A DNA stretch of 7,842 nt from Actinomycetota bacterium (GTDB taxonomy: Bacteria; Actinomycetota; Actinomycetes; S36-B12). Positions 1 through 6,490 of this stretch are shown piece after piece. Positions within the stretch are counted from its first letter, which is position 1, and each line of letters starts with the position of its first letter. A program made the position numbers and the translations under genes. The notes beneath the pieces are model-generated. The model worked only from the letters and a program-made list of their open reading frames with translations, searched no databases and was not told the origin of the DNA. The stretch spans positions 1 through 7,842 of the forward strand of contig WLND01000063.1 of the NCBI GenBank assembly GCA_009726075.1. Direction: 5' to 3'.

Positions 1-1
1 A

Positions 2-862
2 CTCGCGGCGCTGGCAGGGGCAGGTTTCACCGGCACGCCAAGGCCGTGGGGCCTGGTGAGCGTGGGAACCGACGGCGGCGCCATGCTCATCGCAACCGTC
101 GTCGACTACGTGGCCGGCACCCGCGATGGCTGGGAGTGGGCGGTCGACGACGTCCGGAGGCTGGCCCTTGGCGAGATCGATGCAGGCGCTTCATTGCGTT
201 CAATACCCGAGGTCGGACGACTGGTCGCGGGCATGCACCTGGCGCTCGCCGGGCGCGGGCGAGACCAGGCGTCGAGGGCGGATACGGACTCTTGGCGTGC
301 TGAAGCCGTCGCTGACTTGCGCGGCTCGGGGATCGGGACGTCCGATGCAGACCTTGTTGCCCAAGAGTTCGCGCGCATCGACGACTGTCGGAGCCCGGTT
401 GTCATCGATGTGCACGGCGACCTCCACATCGGCCAGATCCTGAGGCAGGCTCGCACCGAGGCGCTGTACGTCATCGACTTCGACGGCAACCCCATGCAGT
501 CACCGGCGCAGCGCCGCGCGAGGCAGCCGGTGGCCCGCGATGTTGCGGGCATGCTTGCGTCCCTGGACCATGTGGCCCGCGTTGTCCTGCATCGCACCGA
601 GGGGCTCGATGGCGAGCAGCAGGGAAGGGTCATCGAGTGGATCGCAGCAGCGCAGCGGTCGTTCCTGGCCGCGTACGTGACTGTTCTTGCGGAGAAGGAC
701 GAGGATGCCCTGCTGGACCAGCGACTCCTGCGTCCATTTCAGCTTCAGCAGGAGTGCCGCGAGTTCATATACGCCGCACGCTACCTGCCCCACTGGCGGT
801 ACGTTCCTGAGGCGGCGCTCCACGCGCTGCTCCACCAGCAGTCCGAACCGCAAATCGAATGA
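2..862 (+). CDS. Probable glucosamine (amino-sugar) kinase, maltokinase/APH fold, 5' partial
   Basis: The reading frame is open from base 2 through the GTG at 56, and the residues upstream of that GTG (AALAGAGFTGTPRPWG) are typical of the N-lobe of maltokinase-like proteins. The true start therefore lies left of the window. Visible motifs are the Brenner catalytic loop HGDLHIGQ (His codon at 413, catalytic Asp codon at 419-421) and the metal-binding segment IDFDGNP (Asp codon at 476-478), which replaces the protein-kinase DFG. They are followed by ARDVAGMLASLDHV and a C-terminal helical stretch, QECREFIYAARYLPHWRYV. From memory, the DFDGNP form and this C-terminal stretch match the actinobacterial glucosamine kinase family better than true maltokinases, whose typical form is DFEG. 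Expected reaction: ATP-dependent 6-phosphorylation of glucosamine in the cytoplasm. The downstream SIS-domain gene supports an amino-sugar substrate. The fold is near certain; the substrate is inferred. Confidence 0.85.
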   Translation, partial: LAALAGAGFTGTPRPWGLVSVGTDGGAMLIATVVDYVAGTRDGWEWAVDDVRRLALGEIDAGASLRSIPEVGRLVAGMHLALAGRGRDQASRADTDSWRAEAVADLRGSGIGTSDADLVAQEFARIDDCRSPVVIDVHGDLHIGQILRQARTEALYVIDFDGNPMQSPAQRRARQPVARDVAGMLASLDHVARVVLHRTEGLDGEQQGRVIEWIAAAQRSFLAAYVTVLAEKDEDALLDQRLLRPFQLQQECREFIYAARYLPHWRYVPEAALHALLHQQSEPQIE

Positions 863-867
863 GGGAG
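861..867 (+). promoter_or_regulatory. Ribosome binding site for the SIS gene
   Basis: GAGGGAG lies 8 nt before the GTG at 876 and overlaps the TGA stop (860-862) of the kinase gene. It decides the start at 876 over the longer upstream open frame, and the overlap with the stop suggests coupled translation. Confidence 0.7.
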
Positions 868-875
868 TCAAGGCA

Positions 876-1826
876 GTGAAGGCAGAGCTCTTTCGGGTCG
901 ATGTCGAGCGAAAGCCGAGCGTCTTGACCCAGCTCGCTACCGAGTTGCGTCGCGAGAACCCATGGGTGGCAACCGATATCAGTGCGGCGAGCCGCATCGT
1001 CCTCCTTGGGATGGGCTCGTCCCACTACGCGAACAGCGTGGCCGCGGCCCGGCTTCGGTCGATCGGGGTCGATGCCATCGCAGAGATCGCCAGCAGCGAT
1101 CTGCTGCCGGCGGTGCGCGAAGGCACCGTGGTGATCGCGGTGTCCGCGAGCGGGGGCTCCGTCGAGACACTCGATGCCGTAGGCAGGTACGAGGGGCAGT
1201 GCCCCATCATCGCGCTCACGAATGTCGATGGATCGGACGTCGCGGGGATGGCGACGCGCACGCTGCTCATGGGTGCGGAGAAGGAGGAGGGCGGTGTCGC
1301 CTGCCGCTCCTTCCTGCACACCCTTGCCCTGCTTCTGGCCCTGGAGTCGCATCTCGGCGGGGAGGTCGGCCTTCAGGCCGTGCTCGCCAAGGCGTCGGCG
1401 GCCACAGCAGACCTCATCGACCGACAGGATGACTGGCTCCCCCGGCTGAGCGAGCTGGCTATCGGCCCGCACGGCACCCACCTGGTCGCGCCGGCTCGTC
1501 GCATGAGTTCGGCGCAGCAGGGCTCCCTCATGCTGAGAGAAGGCCCCCGCCTGGCGGCAACCGGCTGCGAGACAGGCGATTGGAGCCACGTCGATGTCTA
1601 CCTGACCAAGACCACCGACTACCGACTCGTGCTCTTTGCCGGCTCGCGGTGGGAGCCGCAGCTCCTCACGTGGGTGAGCGAGCGCGGATCGACGCTCGTG
1701 GCCGTCGGACGTGAACTCGAGGGTTCCGCATTCGATCTTCGCTACCGCCACGACGACGATGACGACGTGCGTCTCCTCGCTGAGGTGACGGTCGCGGAGT
1801 TGCTGGCAGCCTCCCTGTGGCAGTGA
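876..1826 (+). CDS. SIS-domain phosphosugar isomerase/deaminase-like protein
   Basis: The product has 316 residues from the GTG at 876. The first SIS domain spans about residues 35-165, with the nucleotide-like loop LLGMGSSHY (43-51), the sugar-phosphate-binding segment SASGGSVET (90-98) and EEGGVACRSF (137-146). The last of these corresponds to the ExGVASTKAF region of GlmS-type isomerase domains. A second SIS domain covers about 195-316 and contains LREGPRLAATGCETGDWSHV, the counterpart of the GlmS 'GELKHGP' region. No glutaminase domain is present, so this is not a full glucosamine-fructose-6-phosphate aminotransferase. It is more likely an ammonia-independent isomerase or a glucosamine-6-phosphate deaminase-type enzyme. 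It follows the kinase by 13 bp, forming an operon in which the kinase could supply the sugar 6-phosphate. An HDDDDD run at 292-297 is probably a surface loop. The exact reaction cannot be told from sequence. Confidence 0.85.
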   Translation: MKAELFRVDVERKPSVLTQLATELRRENPWVATDISAASRIVLLGMGSSHYANSVAAARLRSIGVDAIAEIASSDLLPAVREGTVVIAVSASGGSVETLDAVGRYEGQCPIIALTNVDGSDVAGMATRTLLMGAEKEEGGVACRSFLHTLALLLALESHLGGEVGLQAVLAKASAATADLIDRQDDWLPRLSELAIGPHGTHLVAPARRMSSAQQGSLMLREGPRLAATGCETGDWSHVDVYLTKTTDYRLVLFAGSRWEPQLLTWVSERGSTLVAVGRELEGSAFDLRYRHDDDDDVRLLAEVTVAELLAASLWQ

Positions 1827-1838
1827 GTTGTCGACAGC

Positions 1839-3491
1839 TCAGCCCGAGTGGAGGGCTCCGCGCATAAGTCGGCGTATCGACTTGGCGTCGAGTACTGCTG
1901 CGAGGTCGTCGGGCGGGCCGACGATGATGAGCAGGTCGCGTGCCCGACTCATCCCCGAGTACAGCACGCTCCTGGGGTCGACCCCAGTATGGAAACCATT
2001 GACGGCAAGGATGACCACCGGTCGTTCGAGGCCCTTGAACCCGGAGACCGTGGAGTAGAAGACATTGTTTGCCGACCATAGGTCGTCCCAGTAGGCGACC
2101 TTGTCGTCCGCCTGCTCGATCTGAACGGCGTGCCGATGCTTAGTCGTGACGACCGCGATGTGCTCGGGGAGCCAGCCGCGCTCTTCGAGGAGGGTTTCGA
2201 TCACGTCGTCCACGGTGTCCAGGGCACCGTCGGCGGCGCAAGCGACGTACTCGACCGGAAAGCCGTCGCCGCCCCGTGCGGTCACTGGCGCGGCCAGGAG
2301 GGGGCGGAACGTATCAACGATCTGCCTGGCATTGCGCAAATTCTCGTCCAGCGAGAGCCGAACGAGCGGAAGATCCGGGCGGCCCTTGCGGTCGTTGAAG
2401 ACGGCCTGTTCGTCGTCGCGGAAGACCGCGAGACGGAATGAGTCGGACGCCGCAGAGGCAAGGAGCGCCGTCCACCATGAGTCTGCGAAATCCTGAGCCT
2501 CGTCAACGACGAATGCGGTAAAGCGCGATGCGTCGTCCAACGCGGTGGCCGCGGCGGCCATTTGTGCTGGGGCCTCGTTCTCCCAGAACTCGGAGCCGGA
2601 CTCTGCGTCGGCCTGCGCACCCCAGCGATAGCCGAGCTGGTGGAAGGTGCCGAGGTAGGCCGGCTGCTGAGCAGCCGGGAGGTCCGCCATGGCGCGGCGC
2701 ACCATCTCGATGACCCCGCGTCCGTACGAGACGAAGCACACGCGTTCACCGGCTTCGGCCCAGCGCCGCGCCTGCTCGATGGCGAGCCACGTCTTGCCCG
2801 TGCCGGCGGAGCCGATGATCTCGAGATGGGGATTCAGGCGGACGACACCGAGCAGGGCCGCCTGCGCCTCGGTGAGCTGATCCACGTGGCGGAGGCGGGC
2901 GGCTGTGCGGCCGAGGATCTCGCCGGGCTCGTCACGGCACCCGAGGAGGAGCTCGAGCGCCGAGTCGACCCAGCCATCCCCGGGAGTCCGTGCCTGCATG
3001 GCCGGGCCGCTCAGTTGTTCGTAGACCATGACGGCCGCATCGGCTTCGTCGCCGAGGCCGATAACGATCTCGCGGCGGGCCTCTGGGCCCAATGCGGCAT
3101 TCACCGGCGTGTAGGGGAGGGCGAGCAGCCACGCGGCACGCAGGGCTCCCCGAGACCAGGTCGGCTGGTGCTGCAGGAATCGCTTGAGCGAGTACACGCC
3201 GTTGCGCGCCTGGGTCACCGGGTCGATGGGATGGACGCCGTAGGCGTCGCTCTGCCACCAAGCGCCGTCGCTGAAGGTCACGTGGCCGCCCTTGACCTCG
3301 ATGACGGCGGCGCCGAGGTCAGGCATGAGCACGAGCAGGTCGATCTCGACCTCGCCGTGCTCGTGATCGGTGAAGCGCACCCCGTGCAGCAGGACGTCGC
3401 CGTCGCGAAGGGTTCGGCGAAGGGCTTCCCACACCAGGCGCTCGGAGTCGTCCGCGAACATTGGCTGTGCTGGAATGGACCGTGGTCCCAT
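1839..3491 (-). CDS. NERD-domain nuclease fused to SF1 (UvrD/Rep-like) helicase
   Basis: The product has 550 residues from an ATG at 3491. Residues ~12-125 form a NERD (nuclease-related) domain with a PD-(D/E)xK-like core: EVEIDLLVL with Asp51, then IEVKGG with Glu65 and Lys67. After a ~80-residue linker comes a compact SF1 helicase: a Q-motif-like LTEAQAALL (206-214), Walker A GSAGTGKT (227-234), TFHQLGYRW (282-290), Walker B FVVDEAQD (327-334), a motif III-like FRDDEQAVF (357-365), LDENLRN (381-387) in place of the usual NxRN region, motif V-like STVSGFKGLE (480-489) and motif VI-like LYSGMSRARDLLII (510-523). Both active sites look intact, so an ATP-driven DNA translocase with nuclease activity is expected. 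The start fits the family because SERLVWEAL follows within 25 residues. It is transcribed convergently with the SIS gene and divergently from the gene at 3738, so it is probably a single-gene transcript. A role in phage defence or repair is inferred. Confidence 0.93.
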   Translation of the reverse strand: MGPRSIPAQPMFADDSERLVWEALRRTLRDGDVLLHGVRFTDHEHGEVEIDLLVLMPDLGAAVIEVKGGHVTFSDGAWWQSDAYGVHPIDPVTQARNGVYSLKRFLQHQPTWSRGALRAAWLLALPYTPVNAALGPEARREIVIGLGDEADAAVMVYEQLSGPAMQARTPGDGWVDSALELLLGCRDEPGEILGRTAARLRHVDQLTEAQAALLGVVRLNPHLEIIGSAGTGKTWLAIEQARRWAEAGERVCFVSYGRGVIEMVRRAMADLPAAQQPAYLGTFHQLGYRWGAQADAESGSEFWENEAPAQMAAAATALDDASRFTAFVVDEAQDFADSWWTALLASAASDSFRLAVFRDDEQAVFNDRKGRPDLPLVRLSLDENLRNARQIVDTFRPLLAAPVTARGGDGFPVEYVACAADGALDTVDDVIETLLEERGWLPEHIAVVTTKHRHAVQIEQADDKVAYWDDLWSANNVFYSTVSGFKGLERPVVILAVNGFHTGVDPRSVLYSGMSRARDLLIIVGPPDDLAAVLDAKSIRRLMRGALHSG

Positions 3492-3656
3492 GACGCGTCC
3501 GACCCCCTTCGCGTCGGAGCATCCCGACGTCGATTGTCGAATTGTGCGCGTGCCGATTCTGTGGCGGCAGCGAACCCGACGGGGCTACGGTAGAACATCG
3601 CGGTGGCGCGCGGGCCCGATTACGTCGGGTCAGCCGAACGAGGTCATTTCCGGACG

Positions 3657-3662
3657 TACACT
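3657..3662 (+). promoter_or_regulatory. Possible -10 element (TACACT)
   Basis: TACACT matches 4 of 6 positions of TATAAT and lies 75 bp before the GTG at 3738. No recognisable TTGAC-type -35 box is found 16-18 bp upstream, so this is a weak candidate promoter for the plus-strand cluster. Confidence 0.25.
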
Positions 3663-3663
3663 T

Positions 3664-3690
3664 CAGCCGTTGCCGGTGCCAGCCGTTGCC
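3664..3690 (+). repeat. 11-bp direct repeat in the leader
   Basis: CAGCCGTTGCC occurs twice without mismatch, at 3664-3674 and 3680-3690, a 16-bp period separated by 5 bp. It lies just downstream of the candidate -10 and upstream of the ribosome binding site. Paired sites at this position could bind a regulator, but a chance duplication in GC-rich DNA is also possible. Confidence 0.45.
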
Positions 3691-3721
3691 TCGAACCAGG
3701 CTGCTGCTACCGGTCTTGCCC

Positions 3722-3729
3722 GAGAGGGA
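3722..3729 (+). promoter_or_regulatory. Ribosome binding site for the DUF4388-like gene
   Basis: GAGAGGGA ends 8 nt before the GTG at 3738. It decides this start over the in-frame GTG at 3603, 135 bp upstream, where the encoded peptide looks non-coding. Confidence 0.65.
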
Positions 3730-3737
3730 CTGCTGCA

Positions 3738-4514
3738 GTGAATAAGCATCTGGTCAAGGCACTCGCCACCGCCTCCCGAAAGTCGTGGACCGGCGCCTTC
3801 TACGTGCGTGATGCCGGCACCCACTCGCGGGCACGGATTTACGTATTTGAGGGCGGCGTCTACTCGATCCACCTTGCCGACTATCACCCCAATGTGGTCG
3901 CACGGCTCATTTCGACCGGAAACCTCGATCCTGCGGATTACCCCGCTCACCGGGCTGAAATGGCGGCGGGGTCGGTCAACCTCGACGCGGGCCGCATGGC
4001 CGTGGGTGCGGGAACGCTGTCGGTCGAGGAGCTCGCCGACATCCATGAGGAGTATCTGCTCGCCAGCCTCGGGGCCGTGCTGGCCCGGCCCGTCCTCGGC
4101 ATTGAGCCGTCGCGCAACACCGTGACATCCCACTACTGCACCCTGCCGACGCGACTTGACTCCCTCGTCTCCGCCGTCGGCAGCCGGAACACGCGGACGA
4201 CCCGGGCCGCAGAGACGCTTGGGGCATCGTCGGCCGGCGGCGCTGTCGTCCTGAGGGCCGTCAGGTCCACTCCCAGCGCCCGCCGATTGCCCGGCCTTCA
4301 TGCCTTCGCCGACTCGATCGATGGGGATCGGACGATCGACCAAATTGCGGCCGCGATGGGTCTGACCCGCGCAGAAGCGCTGTTCACTGCGTCGGTTCTG
4401 ATCGCGGCGGGGATGGTCGAGGTCTTTCGGGTGCAGACCCCCGTCGGTCGCGCGCGCTTACTGGCGGTGCCCGAGGATTTCGGGCATGTCGTGGTGGTGA
4501 GCGGTGACAAGTGA
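3738..4514 (+). CDS. DUF4388-like protein with C-terminal winged-helix-like segment
   Basis: The product has 258 residues from the GTG at 3738. The N-terminal part resembles DUF4388-type modules: an initial helix (HLVKALATA), then SWTGAFYVRD (16-25) and RIYVFEGGVYSIHLAD (33-48). That is the 'tag a short beta unit, an input glycine turn, then a helix' pattern of that family. Residues 95-125 are helical. A low-complexity Ser/Thr/Ala/Arg segment (about 150-185) leads to a C-terminal unit, SIDGDRTIDQIAAAMGLT (193-210), followed by ALFTASVLIAAGMVEV. This second unit resembles the small helix-turn-helix that often follows DUF4388, and it may bind protein or DNA. There is no signal peptide or membrane segment, so it is cytoplasmic. 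It is the first gene of the plus-strand cluster, and its stop overlaps the ribosome binding site of the next small gene. The family assignment is by eye and moderate; the function is unknown, perhaps regulatory or scaffolding for the downstream machine. Confidence 0.75.
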   Translation: MNKHLVKALATASRKSWTGAFYVRDAGTHSRARIYVFEGGVYSIHLADYHPNVVARLISTGNLDPADYPAHRAEMAAGSVNLDAGRMAVGAGTLSVEELADIHEEYLLASLGAVLARPVLGIEPSRNTVTSHYCTLPTRLDSLVSAVGSRNTRTTRAAETLGASSAGGAVVLRAVRSTPSARRLPGLHAFADSIDGDRTIDQIAAAMGLTRAEALFTASVLIAAGMVEVFRVQTPVGRARLLAVPEDFGHVVVVSGDK

Positions 4515-4519
4515 GGGAG
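4513..4519 (+). promoter_or_regulatory. Ribosome binding site overlapping the upstream stop
   Basis: GAGGGAG overlaps the last two bases of the TGA at 4512-4514 and lies 9 nt before the GTG at 4529. It favours 4529 over the alternative in-frame GTG at 4511 (which forms a GTGA overlap) and suggests translational coupling. Confidence 0.6.
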
Positions 4520-4528
4520 ACTGACGCC

Positions 4529-4726
4529 GTGACCCAGAGCCCGTTCTCGCCGCCAGCACCTGATGTTCTCGATCGGGTGTTCGGTGCAGACCCCTCGCGC
4601 CTCCGAGTCCTGCCAGCGACACCTGAAGCAGCGCCGAGACTCGACCCCGATGCGCAGTGGCGGCGCGATTTCATCCTCTCCGGACCGCCGATCCAGGCGA
4701 GCGGGCACGGTCGGGCCCGAACGTGA
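4529..4726 (+). CDS. Small orphan protein, 65 aa, translationally coupled
   Basis: I do not recognise this protein. It starts with VTQSPFSPPAPDVLDRVFG, is rich in Pro, Arg and Asp, and has one more ordered-looking stretch, QWRRDFILSGPPIQ. There is no signal peptide, membrane segment or cysteine. Three things argue that it is real. It fills the 208 bp between two solid genes. It has a good ribosome binding site overlapping the upstream stop. Its TGA (4724-4726) overlaps the GTG start (4723-4725) of the ATPase, which lacks a clear ribosome binding site of its own. It may be an adaptor or short partner of the MinD-like ATPase, or simply a coupling leader peptide. A start at 4511 would give 71 residues. 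Confidence 0.6.
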   Translation: MTQSPFSPPAPDVLDRVFGADPSRLRVLPATPEAAPRLDPDAQWRRDFILSGPPIQASGHGRART

Positions 4727-6366
4727 CCAATCCCGAAGTCATCGTCATCGCGGAGCCGTGCGTGCGCGACCTGCTCGTCGATTCGGCCGCCGCGTGGACC
4801 ATCCAGGACCTGCAGCCGACCATCGCATCGATGTGGGAGGGCCTGTCCAGTGGACGCCTGAGCGTTCAGTCGAGAATCCTGGTGTTCTCCGACGTGCTCG
4901 TCGAAGGCCCTGGCGCGGCGTCGGAGCTCGAGCAGACGGCCGGGGCTGTCGCAGCGATGTGCGGCGCGGGAGCCAGCGTCTTCATCGCGATCTGGAACCG
5001 GCCCCAGCTCGCCCGGCTTGAGGCCCTGATCGCCAAGGCAAGGACGGACCAGGGCCTTCGCGCCGATCAGGTGACCTACCACCTGCTTCCGATGGAGCAG
5101 GGCGGCGCCGTTGTGCTCGACTACCTTCGCCGAGGCCTCGAGGGAGTGGTGACCTTCCCCGCCAAGTTCCCGGCGGTCACGAGCCGTCCGCTGTCGCGTC
5201 AGGCAACGACCCGGCCCCGACGTGGCCACGCGACCGTCGTCCTGCCCTCGTCGACGAGCGCACCGCTTCCGTCCTCGGCCCCCGGACAAGCGCCGACCGG
5301 GCAAGCGCCGACCGGACAGGCATCGTCCGTGTCGGCAGCGTCCGTGCCGGCACCGACCCGTCGAGTGCCGGCCGCGCCGGATACGCCGGTTGCGGACGCC
5401 TCCGCCGAACTCGCGAGCGGAGCGTGCGCAGACCTACTCGCCCAGCCGGTGCTCCCTGGCCAGACGACCATCGCATTCGCCTCGAACAAGGGCGGATCCG
5501 GCAAGTCGACGGTCGCCCTCCTGCTCTGTGCCGCGATAGCCCGGGCGTCGAGGGAGGCGGGAAAGCCGCTGAGCGTCTGCCTCGTCGATATGGACGTCCG
5601 AGGCGGGCAGGTGTCGTCGCTCCTCGGCAAGCACTCGCCGACCGCCATGAACATCAGGGTGCAATCGGTCTGGGACGAGGTCACGATTCTCCGGAATCTG
5701 GTCTACGACGAAACCCTGGCGATACACGCGCTGCTCGCTCCCATGCGGCCGCGAACCGCGGATACCGACGGCCCGGGGTTTTATCGCACGATGATCCGAA
5801 GTCTTCAGCGCATGTTCGACGTCATCATCATCGACACCGGCGTGGAGTACCTCGACCCGTTGATCGCTGAGGTCTGCCTGCCGGAGGCAACCGCGATTCT
5901 CTACGTCACGACCCTCGCTGCAACGGCTGTCGACGGCATGGGTCGGGCCCTTCACGACATCACGACCGAGGTCGGCGAGGGCGGCCTGGGGATTCCGGCT
6001 GAGAAGATCGGGATCGTCGTCAACCAATCGGTGGCAGGCGTCGGAATTGATCGCGATCACCTGCTCGCCACCAGCCTCGGTATCCCGCTCATCGGCGCCA
6101 TCCCCCTTGCGACGAAAGACGTGCTGACCGCGGGCAACCTCCATCGGATGGGCACGCTGCTCGACCATCCGCTCCTCGGGCCCGCCTACAACGACCTCGC
6201 CCATGCGTGCCTGCCGGGCCGAACCCTCGCGGAAGGGTGGGGCTTGGCCGAGTTTCCTGCGGTGATACCGGACGCCCCGGTGGATCACCGGGCGATCCCT
6301 GCGTCGGTGCCGCTCGATCTCGCCGACCCGCCATCGGGACGCAAGGGCCGGGCCGGCCAGCCCTAG
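4723..6366 (+). CDS. MinD/CpaE-like P-loop ATPase with N-terminal domain and repeat linker
   Basis: The product has 547 residues from a GTG that overlaps the stop of the small gene. Residues 1-~155 form an alpha/beta domain (VIVIAEPCVRDLLVDSA at the start, later RILVFSDVLVEG and SVFIAIWNRP) in the position where CpaE/TadZ proteins carry a degenerate receiver; the similarity is only topological. Residues ~165-240 are a disordered Ser/Pro/Ala/Thr/Arg linker with five-residue repeats. The C-terminal half is a MinD/ParA-type ATPase. Its deviant Walker A is ASNKGGSGKST, with signature Lys256 and P-loop Lys261. LVDMDVRGG follows with Asp289 and Asp291, and Walker B is DVIIIDTG with Asp371. The tail of about 45 residues is Pro-rich. 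Such ATPases position membrane machines: CpaE/TadZ place Tad pili, MinD-like proteins place flagella or chemoreceptors, and related ones occur in conjugation loci. It is cytoplasmic, dimerising on ATP and possibly membrane-associated. Confidence 0.88.
   Translation: MTNPEVIVIAEPCVRDLLVDSAAAWTIQDLQPTIASMWEGLSSGRLSVQSRILVFSDVLVEGPGAASELEQTAGAVAAMCGAGASVFIAIWNRPQLARLEALIAKARTDQGLRADQVTYHLLPMEQGGAVVLDYLRRGLEGVVTFPAKFPAVTSRPLSRQATTRPRRGHATVVLPSSTSAPLPSSAPGQAPTGQAPTGQASSVSAASVPAPTRRVPAAPDTPVADASAELASGACADLLAQPVLPGQTTIAFASNKGGSGKSTVALLLCAAIARASREAGKPLSVCLVDMDVRGGQVSSLLGKHSPTAMNIRVQSVWDEVTILRNLVYDETLAIHALLAPMRPRTADTDGPGFYRTMIRSLQRMFDVIIIDTGVEYLDPLIAEVCLPEATAILYVTTLAATAVDGMGRALHDITTEVGEGGLGIPAEKIGIVVNQSVAGVGIDRDHLLATSLGIPLIGAIPLATKDVLTAGNLHRMGTLLDHPLLGPAYNDLAHACLPGRTLAEGWGLAEFPAVIPDAPVDHRAIPASVPLDLADPPSGRKGRAGQP
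5284..5358 (+). repeat. 15-bp tandem repeat in the ATPase linker
   Basis: Five in-frame 15-bp units encode GQAPT, GQAPT, GQASS, VSAAS and VPAPT. The first two units differ by a single base (GGACAAGCGCCGACC versus GGGCAAGCGCCGACC), and the later ones have drifted. The array lies inside the disordered linker, so copy-number change would lengthen or shorten the tether without breaking the frame. Confidence 0.75.
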
Positions 6367-6490
6367 AAAGCCGGGCCAGCGGTTCCGAATGCCGGAGTGG
6401 GCCCTGATCCGATACCTGCAGTGAGGGACGAAGCCGGCTGGCCGGGAGCCCTCCAGCCTGGGAGGCGGGCGAGGTCATGCGAGGTCGCTG
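6367..6490 (+). other. 124-bp gap between ATPase and peptidase genes
   Basis: This is the only sizeable gap in the plus-strand cluster. It holds weak GC hairpins, such as CCTCC (6450-6454) pairing with GGAGG (6461-6465) around a 6-nt loop. There is no T-run, so it is not a convincing intrinsic terminator. No clear promoter is seen. Read-through from the ATPase gene is likely. Confidence 0.4.
6481..6484 (+). promoter_or_regulatory. Ribosome binding site for the NlpC/P60 gene
   Basis: GAGG lies 6 nt before the GTG at 6491. A competing site, GGGGAG (6502-6507), lies 4 nt before an in-frame GTG at 6512. That start would shorten the N-terminus by seven residues and leave the hydrophobic segment intact. 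Confidence 0.45.

Larger units (their letters stand above)
3492..3737. other. Divergent intergenic region with presumed promoters
   Basis: This 246-bp gap separates the minus-strand NERD helicase gene from the plus-strand secretion-like cluster, so it must hold promoters for both or lie within longer transcripts. On the plus strand, TACACT (3657-3662) and TACGGT (3586-3591) fit the actinobacterial TANNNT -10 pattern, but neither has a convincing -35 box at 16-18 bp. On the minus strand, AAGGGGG (complement of 3503-3509) lies 11 nt before the ATG at 3491 and is a usable ribosome binding site. The plus-strand frame of the gene at 3738 stays open back to 3603, but the upstream segment (rich in Arg, Cys and Gly) does not look like coding sequence. 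No hairpin terminator is seen. Confidence 0.5.

Noticed and set aside
765..1751. Minus-strand open frame of 328 codons
   Set aside because: It is a shadow of the SIS gene, whose motifs and ribosome binding site are clear on the plus strand.
1826..1839. Near-palindrome AGTTGTCGACAGCT as a bidirectional terminator
   Set aside because: The stem is at most 5 bp including a G-T pair around a 4-nt loop, with no T-run on either side.
2562..3593. Plus-strand open frame of 343 codons opposite the NERD helicase
   Set aside because: It has no family motifs, and the minus strand carries clear NERD and helicase motifs over the same bases.
3603..3737. Longer N-terminus of the DUF4388-like protein from the GTG at 3603
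   Set aside because: The added residues look non-coding (Cys/Arg/Gly-rich), and a good ribosome binding site sits right before 3738.
4657..4722. Longer N-terminus of the ATPase from the GTG at 4657
   Set aside because: It would overlap most of the end of the small gene with a non-coding-looking peptide. The strand-forming start VIVIAEP follows directly after the GTG at 4723.
5434..6288. Minus-strand open frame of 284 codons
   Set aside because: It is the complement of the ATPase domain, Arg/Asp/Gly-rich with no motif; a GC-bias shadow.
6450..6465. CCTCC/GGAGG hairpin as a terminator after the ATPase gene
   Set aside because: Only five pairs with no T-tract; such hairpins are common by chance in GC-rich DNA.
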